A DNA stretch of 64,000 nucleotides from Symbiodinium natans. Lineage: Eukaryota > Sar > Dinophyceae > Suessiales > Symbiodiniaceae. The translations under genes and the position numbers were made by a program. Below are positions 43,288 to 54,589 of the stretch, piece after piece (positions within the stretch are counted from its first letter, which is position 1; each line of letters starts with the position of its first letter). Under the pieces are notes generated by a model, which was given only the letters and a program-made list of their open reading frames with translations, was not told the origin of the DNA and ran no database searches. The stretch spans positions 1 through 64,000 of the forward strand of contig CAJNDS010000431.1 in the NCBI GenBank assembly GCA_905221605.1, given 5' to 3'.

Positions 43288-43355
43288 GCTCCTGTAGGGG
43301 CCCTTTGAGGGCCGCCCAGGCGAAGAGCGAGGACAGCATCGTCTGCAGCGTGTTC
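43288..43355 (-). CDS. Coding exon (minus, unnamed)
   Basis: Acceptor AAGTCAG|G, donor GAGC|GTTCCGGG. 22 codons, NTLQTMLSSLFAWAALKG then PLQE, nearly all ending G/C. A second frame (EHAADDAVLALRLGG) is also open. Confidence 0.6.
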
Positions 43356-43699
43356 CTGACTTCCGGCCCTCCCCAGCGTTATTATAGGGCCTTTAGGACC
43401 TTCAGGGGTTTAGGGTTTAGGGTTTAGGGCTCATGACTTCGGGTTTAGGGCTTAGGGGGACTTTGGGTTAGTGTTTAGGGGTGAAAGCCCTCAACCCCCA
43501 AAGCCCCGAAACTGTTCCAACAAGCAGAGGCCCGTGGTGTGTGCAGAGACTCCAACACGCCCTTAACTATAGCAGACCCGAGAGTAACCTAAGAGGTAAA
43601 GGGCTGCCCTCTTCGGTTTTCAAGGGGCGTCGAAGGGAACCTAAACCCTAAACAAAAAAAGAGAATGAGGGCCTACTCTAGAGTATTCCTTGAGCCGTA

Positions 43700-44520
43700 C
43701 TAGGACCTCAAGGAATGTTCTGCAAGTCATACTACGACCCTTATATTTCAGTTCTCTACAGTCTCATTTTGTTGCTGTAAAGTACTTTTATAAGGAATAC
43801 GTCTCAGCTACAGGAATTCTCCGGTGGGGCTGCAGGCTGAAAGGTCCAAGGCTTCAAGGGCGGCCAAGGATATCTGTAATGGTGGTCGGCCAATTGTTGT
43901 CCTAGGGTTTAGGGTTTGAGGCTGCTTAAGGGGCTGTTTAAGTGGGTTCTAAGTACAGTGACATGTCTGCGAATTGGTAGAGTTTGGGGTCAAAGGTTCT
44001 AGGGGGTTCCGTAGAAGTCAGGGCTCACATGCTCACTGTGCATGGTTTAAATGTTGCGCGTTCCACCAGACGAAACCGTGATGGCACATGCTGTAAGATG
44101 CACCCTGACCCTGAAATGCTGGCTCTTTATTGTTCTTATTTCTATATGATTCATATTCTGACTAAATGTATTGCTATTGATATCATTATTCGCAACTATC
44201 TATTTGTTTATGCATTTGTTTGTTTATTTTGTATTCATGTATTATGTGTTTCTGCTTCTTCTTCTTTTCTTTTTTTTTGATTTTTTTTTTTTTTTTTGGG
44301 GGGGGGGGGGGGCGTGGCGGCGCCTTATTCGTGCAGACTGATACTATATGAAGTTATGTTGTCTTGCACTCTTCTCGCCATAGAACGAAGCCAAGAGAGG
44401 GAACAAAGATAAGTAAAGATGCAGGTCGTCTCCATGCGGCAAAGCATCTCCAGCGTGAGGATTTCTGGGTCGGCGTCAATGCAAGCCTGTCGGAACAACC
44501 GACATGCAAACAAAGAAAGG
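43700..44520. other. AT-richer stretch with compound T/G tract, no gene recognised
   Basis: A 98-codon plus frame (43984-44280) is composed largely of low-complexity AT sequence. Includes about 19 T followed by 16 G at 44280-44311. Confidence 0.4.
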
Positions 44521-44754
44521 TCTAGGGTTTAGGGTTTAGGGTTTAGGGTTTAGGGTTTAGGGTTTAGGGTTTAGGGTTTAGGGTTTAGGGTTTAGGGTGA
44601 TTTGTTTGGGTTCGGGATCGGGATTGACGAGTTTCCGAGAGTTGGAACCAATCATTGCACAGGCAGTTCTCGAATGTATGCCACCCTGAAACCCTAAACC
44701 CTAAACCCTAAACCCTGAACCCTAAACCCTAAACCCCAAACCCTAAACCCTAAC

Positions 44755-44823
44755 TGTAAGGCTCCGCAGTTGGCAGAGATCTCAAGGGACCACAACTTGC
44801 AACCAACCAGCAATTGGGCTGTC
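44755..44823 (-). CDS. Coding exon (minus, unnamed)
   Basis: Acceptor GCTGCAG|G, donor TTACA|GTTAGGG. 22 codons, TAQLLVGCKLWSLEIS then ANCGAL. Confidence 0.6.
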
Positions 44824-46022
44824 CTGCAGCTGCTGGGTTTAGGGTTTAGGGTTTAGGGTTTAGGGTTTAGGGTTTCGGGTGTGAAGTTTAGGGTTTAGGG
44901 TTTAGGGTTTTGAGTTTTTGGATCTGTCTTACGCAGTCGCAAGCAGTGGCATGACTGTTGGTTACTGTCAGAGGTCAGCGAGTATAAGTTTCTTGACTAC
45001 GGTTTAGGGATCGGGGTGTAGGGTTTAGGGTTTAGGGTTCAGGGTTTAGGGTATAAGCCGGCGGTTGTCATGTGCAGTGTGCCTCTACCCGCAGAATCAA
45101 AGGTTGTAGGTACAGGTCAATGCGGACAGCCGTGGCTCCCTGACCCTTCCGTGCATGCTAACATGATATCTGTACCGCAGATGTCTGTTGACTTGAACAC
45201 CTTCCCCTTAATGCCCCAAATCTTCGAGCCCTCTGGGAGAAAAAACAAAACAAACACTCAACCCCTCGTCCGAACCGCGGATGGCCTTTAAAAACCCCTC
45301 TGAAAAATATTCCTGGATGCCTGGATGTGATCCTCTACAACCCACTAAGGGAAAATATAAAACCCCCCAAGGGCCTACTGAGTAAATGCGCGATGCTCTG
45401 CCTGCAAGGCCAGTGATGCTCCGCGCAGCAGTTGCAATGGTGGCAAGGGGCTCGCCGGCGACGTGAGGGCACCCTGGCAAGCACTACCCGAATTATTTGG
45501 GAGAATTTGCTAGGTTGGCCCTGGCAGGGCTCCGAGAAAAAATCCGACATGTACCTCTCTTCAAGCCAACAAAACAAGGAACATGACACACATCCCATGG
45601 CCCCGCCTGGTGCTGGTTTTGGGGTCTAGGCGTAGCCTCCTATGCAGGCTAGCCTAGAAAAATGACCTCATTTAGGGTCCAGAATGTCTTCGTAGGTATC
45701 GGGTTGAAGGGGTGAAGGTTGCGTGTGCTAGAGCTTCATGGATGGTCCATTCCGCGCCCTTGGGCTAAACCCTAAACCCTAAACCCTAAACCCTAAACCC
45801 TAAACCCTAAACCCTAAACCCCAAACCCCAAGTCCACTACAACTTGGAGCCTGCAGCCTTAAGGCAAAAGGGTCAGGGTGTACAGAGTCCGGCGATCCTT
45901 GATCTCACCACCCATTTTGGGCTAGTTCCTTGACCGAAGCAGTCCTCAGAGCCTGGCAAAGGGCTGAAGACCCTATAAGCCCTAAACCCTAAACCCTAAA
46001 CCCTAAACCCCAAACCCTGAAC

Positions 46023-46116
46023 CCTTAGTGGAGGATCCCAGCGCTGGCCGACCGCCTGGCGGGAGAGCAGCGAGATGATGTGCTCAAGCCTGGAATACCG
46101 GATTAAGGGCCCGAAA
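46023..46116 (-). CDS. Coding exon bounded by a family B element and an array
   Basis: The acceptor CATTCCAAG|T is the exact terminus of the family B element 46117-46260, and the donor CTAAGG|GTTCAGGG is the edge of a heptamer array. 31 codons, FGPLIRYSRLEHIISLL then SRQAVGQRWDPPLR. Confidence 0.65.
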
Positions 46117-46260
46117 CTTGGAATGTTCCCGCTGATACAAACAGTCCTTAATGGGGGCTATAATATGGGGAACTATATTCCCCTACTAAGGGCTGTTATC
46201 CCTAAACCCCAAACCTTCAAATCCCCATTCAGGACTGTTAGTAGAAGGGGGAGCATCCCA
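46117..46260 (-). repeat. Introner-like element, family B with heptamers inside
   Basis: CTTGGAATGTTCCC and GGGGGAGCATCCCA inverted ends; CCCTAAACCCC and similar units sit in the middle. Its left end is the 3' splice site of the minus-strand intron. Confidence 0.85.
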
Positions 46261-47194
46261 ACCCTAAACCCTTGTTGCCATATTGCTGGGCCCTTCAAGC
46301 AACAAGGCTGGCTTGAGTTTGTAGGGCCACTCTCATGTATAGATCTCCATGGGGGGGGGGAATCGGTGCAGGGTTTAGGGTTTCGGGTTTAGGGTGTTTG
46401 GCTGGGGGGGCTAAACCCTAGACCTAAATCTTAAACTTCCACCCGCAATCCTAACTTCATGACCCAAGGCACAAGCCCTAAACACTAAACCCAGACCCTT
46501 ATGCCCAGATATAGGGGCCGGAATAATTAGAACAGGGTATTTGCGGGTTGTTGTGATATATTCATACAGGGACCCTATAGGGAATAATATCCCTAAACCC
46601 TAAACCCTAAACCCTAAACCCTAAACCCTAAACCCCTTCATTAGGCCTTCAAGCACCGAGGGCTGATGATGGCTTGAGGAGCTGGTCTGAAGGTTTAGGG
46701 TTTAGGGTTTAGGGTTTGGGGTTTAGGGTTTAAGGTTTAGGGTTTGGGGTTTAGGGTTTAGAGTTTAGAGTTTAGGGTAAAGGGTTTAGGGCTTAGGATA
46801 GGCCGGGTGTTCCGGACGGTGGCCCCAGAAACAACCCTGCCGCAGCCCCTTCTACACGCAAATGAAAGTTTAGGGTTCAGGGTTTAGGGCTTTAGGGCTT
46901 GGGGTTTAAGGTTGTCTAAGAAGAGCCATGTACTACTCATCATAGCATTGGTACAAAAGTTGGCAACAACAATAGGAGATCCGAAGCCTGGGCCCTTAAT
47001 TTGGGTCCCTTGATATAAAAAACCCCTTATATAAACACTGTACATAATAAGGGTCCATACTTCGGCTCCATACTAACAAGGGTAAGGGATTATATTGAAG
47101 GTCCATGGTCCAGCGTTAAAACTCAGAATCCCATACCCGAAACCCTGAACCCTAAACCCGAAACCCTAAACCCTAAAAACCAAACCGCAACAAC

Positions 47195-47305
47195 AAGAAT
47201 CCAGTCAGGTGGCAACGCATCTGCGTTTGTCAGAAACTGATCCTTTGGGATCACAAGGCTGATGTGCCCCAGGGCTTCAAGCGCCGCCACCCGGAGGTTG
47301 GGGTC
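47195..47305 (-). CDS. Coding exon with HEAT-repeat-like motif
   Basis: Acceptor TCAGCAG|GAC, donor ATTCTT|GTTGTTGCGG. 37 codons: DPNLRVAALEALGHIS fits the HEAT helix pattern (D-P-x-x-R-x-A-A-x-x-A-L-G), followed by LVIPKDQFL and NADALPPDWIL. HEAT proteins are helical scaffolds, but the specific protein cannot be named from one repeat. Confidence 0.65.
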
Positions 47306-47321
47306 CTGCTGAAAGTTTAGG

Positions 47322-47510
47322 TTTAGGGTTTAGGGTTTAGGGTGTAGGGTGTAGGGTTTAGGGTTTAGGGTTTAGGGTTTAGGGTTTAGGGTTTAGGGTT
47401 TAGGGTTTACGGTTTACGGTTTAGAGTTTAGGGTTTAGGGTTTAGGGTTTCGGGTTTCGGGTTTAGGGTTTAGGGTTTAGGGTTTAGGGTTTAGGGTTTA
47501 GGGTTTAGGG
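47322..47510. repeat. TTTAGGG array (about 25 copies with variants)
   Basis: Contains GGGTGTA, TTTACGG and TTTCGGG variants. Confidence 0.96.
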
Positions 47511-47899
47511 CTTCGAAGCCGAGTCGAGAGCGGGGCTTTAAGCTGCACAGCCGCTTGAAAGGCTGGATTCTGGTGACATGGTCCCTTGGGAATGCCCTAA
47601 ACCCTAAACCCTAAACCCTAAACCCTAAACCTTAAACCCTAAACCCTAACCCGCGGCGGGCTTTATTTGCGCAGTCTCAGGCATGAGTGAGGCTCTTGGA
47701 TGCAGAAGATCTGCAGGGGTACGCCCCGAAAGCACCAACAACAAGACTAAAAAAACCCAAAGCCCTAGCCCTAAACCTTAAACCCTAAACCCTAAAGCCT
47801 AAACCCTAAACCCCCCCCCTCCTTCCAAGATGTCCAGGCGCTCATGACCAAGGCGAAGACAGCACCCAGGATCTGGGCCGCCTCACGGGTTTTGGGGGT

Positions 47900-48060
47900 T
47901 GTTGAGGGTTTAGGGTCAAGAGGGTTTAGGGTCAAGAGGGTTTAGGGTTTTGTTGAGGGTTTAGGATTTAGGGTTTAGGGTGTTGTTGAGGGTTTAGGAT
48001 TTAGGGTTTAGGGTCAAGAGGGTTTAGGGTTTTGTTTAGGGTTTAAGATTTATTTAAGGT
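47900..48060. repeat. Degenerate higher-order heptamer repeat
   Basis: Units of GAGGGTTTAGGGTCAA and GTTGAGGGTTTAGGATTT alternate, a secondary repeat built from TTTAGGG. Confidence 0.85.
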
Positions 48061-48196
48061 TCAAGGTATAAGGGGGGGGGGGGGGGGTTGTGGGGGCAGG
48101 CTTAAAGGCTTTGAGGTTTGGGCTTTGGGTGGTGGAGGAATTGGGGCTCAGGGTCTACCTGGAGAACCCAAAACCTACTTGCTTGCAGGTTATGAA

Positions 48197-48275
48197 CTTG
48201 GGATGTTCCCCCTCATACGAACAGTCCATCATAGGGATCATATTTAGGACTGTTAGCATAGGGGATAACATGACA
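48197..48275. repeat. Introner-like element, family B (short)
   Basis: CTTGGGATGTTCCCCCTCAT start; AGGACTGTTAGCATAGGGG inverted arm. Confidence 0.8.
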
Positions 48276-48354
48276 TGTTATCACGACAAAGATCCTTATA
48301 GGGTTTTTAGGTAGCCTACCAAAAGAAGGTAGGTTTTTGGGTTCTTGAGGTACT

Positions 48355-48457
48355 ACTACTATTTGCTTAAGAACCCCAAAAGATTTTTTAAAGAAAATAA
48401 CAAGCCCTATGCGACCCTTATAAGGAAGAATGTTTTGGGTTCTTAAGCAAATAGTAG
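48355..48457. repeat. Introner-like element, family G
   Basis: CTACTATTTGCTTAAGAACC and GGTTCTTAAGCAAATAGTAG are perfect 20-bp inverted ends. Confidence 0.92.
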
Positions 48458-48719
48458 ACTAGTAGATTGAAACGACACAGTGTCACGGTTAGATTGGGTT
48501 TGTACTGCGTGTTGCTATACTCCCCTTAGAACCTTAACAACCATAATATGTCTAATATCCTCATGGGTTTAGGGTTTAGGGTTTAGGGTTTAGGGTTTAG
48601 GGTTTAGGGTTTTGATATAAACATAAACAAAAACAAATTCCCAAGGGGGATATAGGTCGGTTATGCGGCTCTATACTTGCAACTCCCGATGCGGTCCGAG
48701 GGTTTCGGGTTGAGGGGTT

Positions 48720-48965
48720 TTGAGTTTAGGGTTTAGGGTTTAGGGTTTAGGGGTTGGGGTTTAGGGTTTAGGGTTTAGGGTTTAGGGTTTAGGGTTTAGG
48801 GTTTAGGGTTTAGGGTTTAGGGTTTAGGGTTTAGGGTTTAGGGTTTAGGGTTTAGGGTTAGGTTTAGGGTTTAGGGTTTAGGGTTTAGGGTTTAGGGTTT
48901 AGGGTTTAGGGTTTAGGGTTTAGGGTTTAGGGTTTATAGGGTTTAGGGTTTAGGGTTTAGGGTTC
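48720..48965. repeat. Longest TTTAGGG array in the window (about 34 copies)
   Basis: Almost perfect over about 245 bp, with one TTAGG and one TTTATAGGG interruption. Confidence 0.97.
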
Positions 48966-49663
48966 AGGGTGTTCTGGCGTTGCCAGATGGAAGCCCCCCT
49001 CCCGAATACCTTCTTGAAGTCATCGGGCAGGGCCTGAGAGGCCTCGGTCGAAGGACAGCAAGTCATTGCATTTAGGGCCCAGGGTTCAGGGTTCAGGGTT
49101 TAGGGTTTAGGGTTTAAGTTCCAGCATGCAAGAAAGTGCGTACCAACTTGGCTCCAGCTACACTTGCTGAATCCTACTCAAAGGCCTAGGGTACTTCCAT
49201 TGATCGGTGTCAAAACCAAGCTACAACGATCACATACTATAAGTATCAATAGAACACAGAAACAACCAAGGAAACTGCGTACCCGAGGGCTCAAACACTA
49301 AACCCTGATTCCCACACCCCGTACAGTCCAAAGACCCTCAGACCCTAACATCGTAAACCCTAATCCCCAATGTCCAGAGAAGACACCCCGAAACCCTTAT
49401 CTCCAGACCCTATCAACAACCCTAGTGCACAGAAGCCCTTATCATCCCCAATGCCCCGCAGACCCTGAAGCCTCAAACCCATATCCTTAAACTGCCTAAA
49501 CCCTGAACTGCTACACCCCCTAAACCCCTCAACAGACCATCCCCAACTCCCTACAAACCTTGAACTGCTACACCCCTAAACCCTGAACAGACCATCAAAC
49601 CCAAAACCCTAAACCCTAAACCCTGAACCCTAAACCCTGAACCCCAAACCCTAAACCCTAAAC

Positions 49664-49797
49664 CCTAAGCCGGCGAGGAGCACTCTTGCCCGCACTTCTG
49701 ATGGCCTTCGAGGCCTTGGCGAAGTCCCGCGCGAAGGTCAGGTCGTGGGTGTCCAAGGGGTCGCCGTGGTCTGTGGCGCAGCTGACCATCGCTATAC
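49664..49797 (-). CDS. Coding exon bounded by a family B terminus and an array
   Basis: Acceptor ATCCCAAG|GT is the family B terminus (49798 onward), donor CTTAGG|GTTTAGGG is array. 44 codons: IAMVSCATDHGDPLDTH, DLTFARDFAKASKAIR, SAGKSAPRRLR. Confidence 0.7.
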
Positions 49798-49904
49798 CTT
49801 GGGATGTTCCCCCTTATACAGCTTACATTAGGGTTTAAGGTTTAGGGTTTAGGGTTCGGCCCCCTTTTTGGGGTTTAGGGTTTACCCTGCCTATAAGCCC
49901 TGAA

Positions 49905-49980
49905 CTTGGGATGTTCCCCCCCTTATACTTACAGTCCTTAGTAGGAATGATAGTAAGGGGTACTAGAATCCCTATGAAGG
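49905..49980. repeat. Introner-like element, family B (right end lost)
   Basis: CTTGGGATGTTCCCCCCTTA and ACAGTCCTTAGTAGG as in other copies. Confidence 0.75.
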
Positions 49981-50000
49981 TGCAACTGACCATGGTTATA

Positions 50001-50112
50001 CCTTGGAGACCACATGAACCCTAAGATTGGGGTCATAGACCCTGTGCTGCTATAGTTCCTGTTAAGGTCTATGAACCCTACAACCCTTTTAGGGCTGATG
50101 TCGTCCTTAAGG
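50001..50112. repeat. Introner-like element, family A
   Basis: CCTTGGAGACCACATGAACC and TGATGTCGTCCTTAAGG inverted ends, core TTGGGGTCATAGACCCTGTG. Confidence 0.8.
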
Positions 50113-50427
50113 TACCTTATGAAGACGCACAGAGGCTCTCAGGGGCTACTCAAACGGTGAGGTCATGAATGTTTGACGGCCCCTTTGGTGCTCGCTTTTT
50201 GGATGGAGTGTCGAGGGTTTCGCACATGTCGCCTGGCACATGACGTCAAACGGAAAAGACGCTCCCAAATCCGATACGACAAAGACTCGCTGCTGTGGCT
50301 GGCACGAGCTTCACTTTCCCAGTAAGCTAGTGCGGGCCTGGTCACTGAGTGAACACCAAGCACCTTTGCCAAGACGGTGCAGCATCAAGTGACTGAACGA
50401 GTGCAATTTATGGAAACATGCAACACA

Positions 50428-50432
50428 CTCTC

Positions 50433-50464
<32 letters not shown>

Positions 50465-50482
50465 GCGCACACACACACACAT
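50428..50482. repeat. (TC)n(AC)n microsatellite
   Basis: CTCTCTCT run followed by ACACACAC. Confidence 0.95.
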
Positions 50483-50867
50483 TGCGCGTAGACCTGTACA
50501 TGTCCAGACGAGGCGCGCAGCAGCAGCACACGGAGTTCCACGCCGCGACAGTTTTGTAGCAGGGCGAAGTATTTTGTCAGAACCTGCGTGGCACTGATGA
50601 AGGCAGCTGCATGAATAGGATGGCCCCTTAAACCCACTGAGTAATATTCCTAAACTAAACATGATCCTCTGAAACCCAATGAGGGAAAACATGAATATCC
50701 CCTAAACCCTAAACCCTAAAACCAAAACCCTAAGTCGACCATGCACCGATGGTCTGCACATCTCACACACTGCATCAACATCTAGAGCTTTGGGGTTAAG
50801 GGTTAAGGGTTAAGGGTTTCGGGTTTAGGGTTACGCACGAGATCCAAGCATGTGCAGTGTGCTAGAC

Positions 50868-50972
50868 CCAGGAGTTACCTATGAATAAAAAGGGTACCCT
50901 TTTTTGGTCTAAAGGCGCTGGTCAGGGAACCCCAAGACCCCAAAAAAGGAAATCAGGGCCTACTCCTAGTTT
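50868..50972. repeat. Introner-like element, family D
   Basis: AGACCCAGGAGTTACCTATG at left, GGGCCTACTCCTAGT at right. Confidence 0.8.
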
Positions 50973-50975
50973 GTC

Positions 50976-51081
50976 CTTTCTGTTGGTTAGCAGGGAACGG
51001 GGGAATGAGGTACCTTATATAATACCTGAAAGGGTACATGTAGGGCCCTCATTCCCTCATTCCCTGCTAACCAACAGTAAG
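50976..51081. repeat. Introner-like element, family C
   Basis: TGTTGGTTAGCAGGGAACGG and CCCTGCTAACCAACAGTAAG. Flanked directly by the family D copy, so two elements lie side by side. Confidence 0.9.
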
Positions 51082-51364
51082 TGTCTTAAGCAAACAAAGC
51101 AACTTGCCAGCCTTCTCAACTTACATTCCTCCACAACCAGGGCCACGAGTTTTGACGTCCCAAACACTATGCCCTAAGCACTAAACCCTTAACCCAAGAC
51201 CCTAAACCCTAAACCCTGAACCCTCAATTGTGAACCCTTAACCCAAAACCGTAAACCCTAAACCCTTAACCCTCAGAGAAAAAAACACGCCTCGTCGAGG
51301 CGGCACCGCAGGCTTTGAGGGAAGGTGCTAGCAACCTCTTCAGAGCTTTTGGGGCCTTTGGGGT

Positions 51365-51410
<46 letters not shown>

Positions 51411-52769
51411 GGTTACGGCTTTGGCGAGTGATCGTTTGAAGGTCTTCCGGTCGGTGTTCTGGGGGTATGGTCTTCGGTCCAAGAGAACTGGGCTTTTGCA
51501 GGGTCAAAGGCCTTGCTCGCTCTATAGGCCACCAAAGCTCCCTAAGCCATAAACCCTAAACCCGAAGCCCGAAGCCCTAAGCCCTACGCCCTAAATCCAG
51601 AAACTCCTCAGCCAGAGTCTGCACAAACCCAACCTGGACATAAGAAGTTTCTAGCATTTTGCAAGGGCCTCTCAAATATTCCGGCTGCAGAGCAGAGGTT
51701 CTCATGTTAAGGGTTTAGGGTTCAGGGTTTTGGGGGAGAACGCTTAGAGTTATATCACCTGCCGAGCTTTGCCGGCTACTTGGAGAGTCATTGGAAAACC
51801 AGCTTGAACCCTAAGCAAACCGACTTCCTCGAATCTCCCAGGATTTTTTGGCCCTCCAAGACGGCACCTCGGACAGTATCTGCACCAGCTGCACCGGAAG
51901 CTTCTCCTGGTTACTGGTTGCGGGGATGGGATGAGCTCAACTGCTGCTCAGGAGAAGAGTCTGTCTCCCTAAAGCATTACAAGTATCACCGTTCGTGTTC
52001 TGAGCTATATCGTTCTCCGCTCCTTCTCGGATTTCTCGGAAGGTGTAGTGCCTATGCCCGCCAAGAGGTCACCGATGACCTCAGCATCTTACACAGGCCG
52101 GGGGGGGGGGGGTATGATAAAGAAGGTGGGCGCCACTCCATACATGAAACGCGCTGAAGATTAACAACCTAAAAACTGCAGAGAAGCACCAGGCTTTTGT
52201 ATGCTGCACAGGCGAGCGCTGCAAATCGCGAACGTGGAAGGTCAGTGCGAAGAACAGCGCAAATACTTTCTATTTGTCCGACATGCAGACCCTAAACCCT
52301 CAGCCCTGAACCCATGAAGCCCCACAGGCACTAATTCTATCTCAATCGCCCTCTGGACGCATTGTGGGGGATGATTTCAATTCTGGGTTTAGGGTTTAGG
52401 GTCTAGGGATTAAGGTCTAGGGATTAGGGTTTAGGGTTTAGGTTAGAGTTTAGGGTCTAGGGTCCGGGGTCTAGGGTCTGGGATTTGGGGTTTGGGGTTT
52501 AGGCTCCCTGAACGGGATTGCTATTAATATTTAACTGACCCCGGACATCCAATCCCCACCGACACACACACACACACCTCCTCAATACCCTGAAACCTCA
52601 AACCTTAAAGACTAAATTTAACCCTGATCTCTAAAGCAGCCTGACCCCGCAACCCTAAACCCTAAAACCCTAAATCCTAATGGCCCTAGCCCCTAAACCC
52701 TAAAACTCTAACAAACATCCTTAAACCCTAAACCCAAACACCCCAAAACCCTAAACACAAAAACCCTAA

Positions 52770-53038
52770 GAACCATAGAGTTCCCTGAAGTAGGCTTCTG
52801 GCCAAGTCAGGGTGTGTAAAACCCCTAAACCCTAAAACCCTAAATCTAGAACCATATAGTTCCCTAAAGTAGGCTTCTGGCCAAGTCAGGATGTGTGAAA
52901 CCCCTAAACCCTAAAACTCTAAACCCTGAACCCCTAAGGTAGGCTTCTGGCCAAGTCAGGGTGTGTGAAACCCCTAAACCCTAAAACTCTAAACCCTGAA
53001 CCCCTAAGGTAGGCTTCTGGCCAAGTCAGGGTGTGTGG
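52770..53038. repeat. Four-copy 70-79-bp tandem repeat
   Basis: AGGCTTCTGGCCAAGTCAGG starts at 52792, 52871, 52941 and 53011, each copy linked by a CCCTAAA-type tail. Confidence 0.92.
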
Positions 53039-53057
53039 GCGCGAGCTCCACGAGCAC

Positions 53058-53162
53058 CTTAGTTGCTGAGTTCTCATAAGCCCACCAAAAAGTGTACACC
53101 TAACTCTAAACCCTAAACCCTAAACCCTAAAAGCGTAAAGTGTACTCGTTCAGCTACTAAAG
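53058..53162. repeat. Introner-like element, family E, array-containing copy
   Basis: Same ends as 28460-28563 (CTTAGTTGCTGAGTTCTCAT, CAGCTACTAAAG), but the centre is replaced by CTCTAAACCCTAAACCC units. Confidence 0.9.
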
Positions 53163-54356
53163 CACATCTGCCACAGCGCGCTGGCGAGAATCTCCGACTA
53201 AGACCTCGGAGATGAGGTGCCTGCGCAGGGTTTGGGGTTTAGGGTTTTGGGTTTGGGGGTTTAGGGTAGATCTCTTAAAAATGCTGTTAAGAGGGCTTGG
53301 GGATTAGGTTTTATAGGGGCGTAGGGTTTGGGAGTGAGCGCGGTTTAGAGTTAGGTGTTGAGTGTTTGAAGCTGGTAAATCATATAATACAAGCCCTATG
53401 AACCTCCTAAGCCTTGTAAACCATCTAGCCACAAGCCCTGATCTCTTGAAGCGCCTGGTCAGGTTCTTGCACAAGGTGCGGTCCACCTGCACAGGGTCTG
53501 CCCTAAACCCTAAACCCTAAACCCTGAACCCTAAATCCTAGGGTTTAGGGCGTAAGATGATGGGAGGCCGTGCACTGGTCCTAGTCCTTTAGGCGTCCTC
53601 AATCCTATAAGTTTAGGGTTGAGGGCTTAGGGTTTTGGTAGTAACTAAACCTAAGTTGAGGGTTTAGGGTTTAGGGTTTAGGGTTTAGGATTCATGGTTG
53701 GGGCATCCTACCTATACTAAGGGGATTGCCTTCGAAATGTGAAGACGACAGGAAAGCTGGTTCAAGTGCACAAGACTTCAGTCAGTTGCCAGCATCACTC
53801 TCAGCTCACCATGTTGAATTCCACATTGGAATCATCGCTTAGACACCCAACCATACTGAAGCTTGTTGGTTGGTATCTAAGGATTTGGCATGAGGGTTCT
53901 CCTGCCCTTCCCTCCCACTGCCGCCCAACTTCCACACCGCAAACTTCCCAAACTCTCTAACACCCTACTATCGGTGGATGCCCGGTAGCTATGTGAAAAC
54001 TAGGGTTTAGGGTTGAGGGTTGAGGGTTTAGGGTTATGGTTAGGGGGTATAGATTCTAAGGGACCATGTTGGTATCTATTTGTGCCCCCTGGGCTCCTGC
54101 ATTACGGGAACGCCTCGCAGAGTTTTCCGGCTTCATCGCTTCTCCGCGTCTCGAGAACTTGGCAAAGCAGCCGGAGGAGCTGTAGCCTCACCAGATGCAT
54201 CTCAGGGTAGTTTCATGGGCCTGTAATGTGGCCCCTTACCTCCCTTCAAAGGGTTCTACTGTCAGGGCCTGTCAGGGCCCTTAATTTGAGGAGGGTATCT
54301 CAGGGGTATGTAAGGGTCCCCTTCTATATAAGGGCATACCCTAAGAATGTACGGGT

Positions 54357-54463
54357 GTCTAGACCCAAGAGTAACCTAGGAAAAAGAGGGTACCCTTTTT
54401 GGTTTAAAGGGGCTCACAAGGGAACTAAAAGCAGGGAGCAAGGGCCTACTCTGGGTCCTAGGT
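54357..54463. repeat. Introner-like element, family D
   Basis: CTAGACCCAAGAGTAACCTAGG and CTACTCTGGGTCCTAGG are inverted ends. Confidence 0.85.
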
Positions 54464-54589
54464 CCTAGGTGTAGCGTTCACCCGTAACGTAACGAGTCCT
54501 TAAACCCCCCCCACTGCCCACACCCCCCCCCCCCCCCCTGCAGGTAACTAGGTCTTTGCGAATTTTGCTTCGGTGGGCTATGTATAGGC

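Noticed and set aside
51780-52157. 125-codon plus-strand frame
   Set aside because: No codon periodicity advantage and a minus frame (EVIGDLLAGIGTTPSEKS) is open across part of it; strand and identity unresolved.
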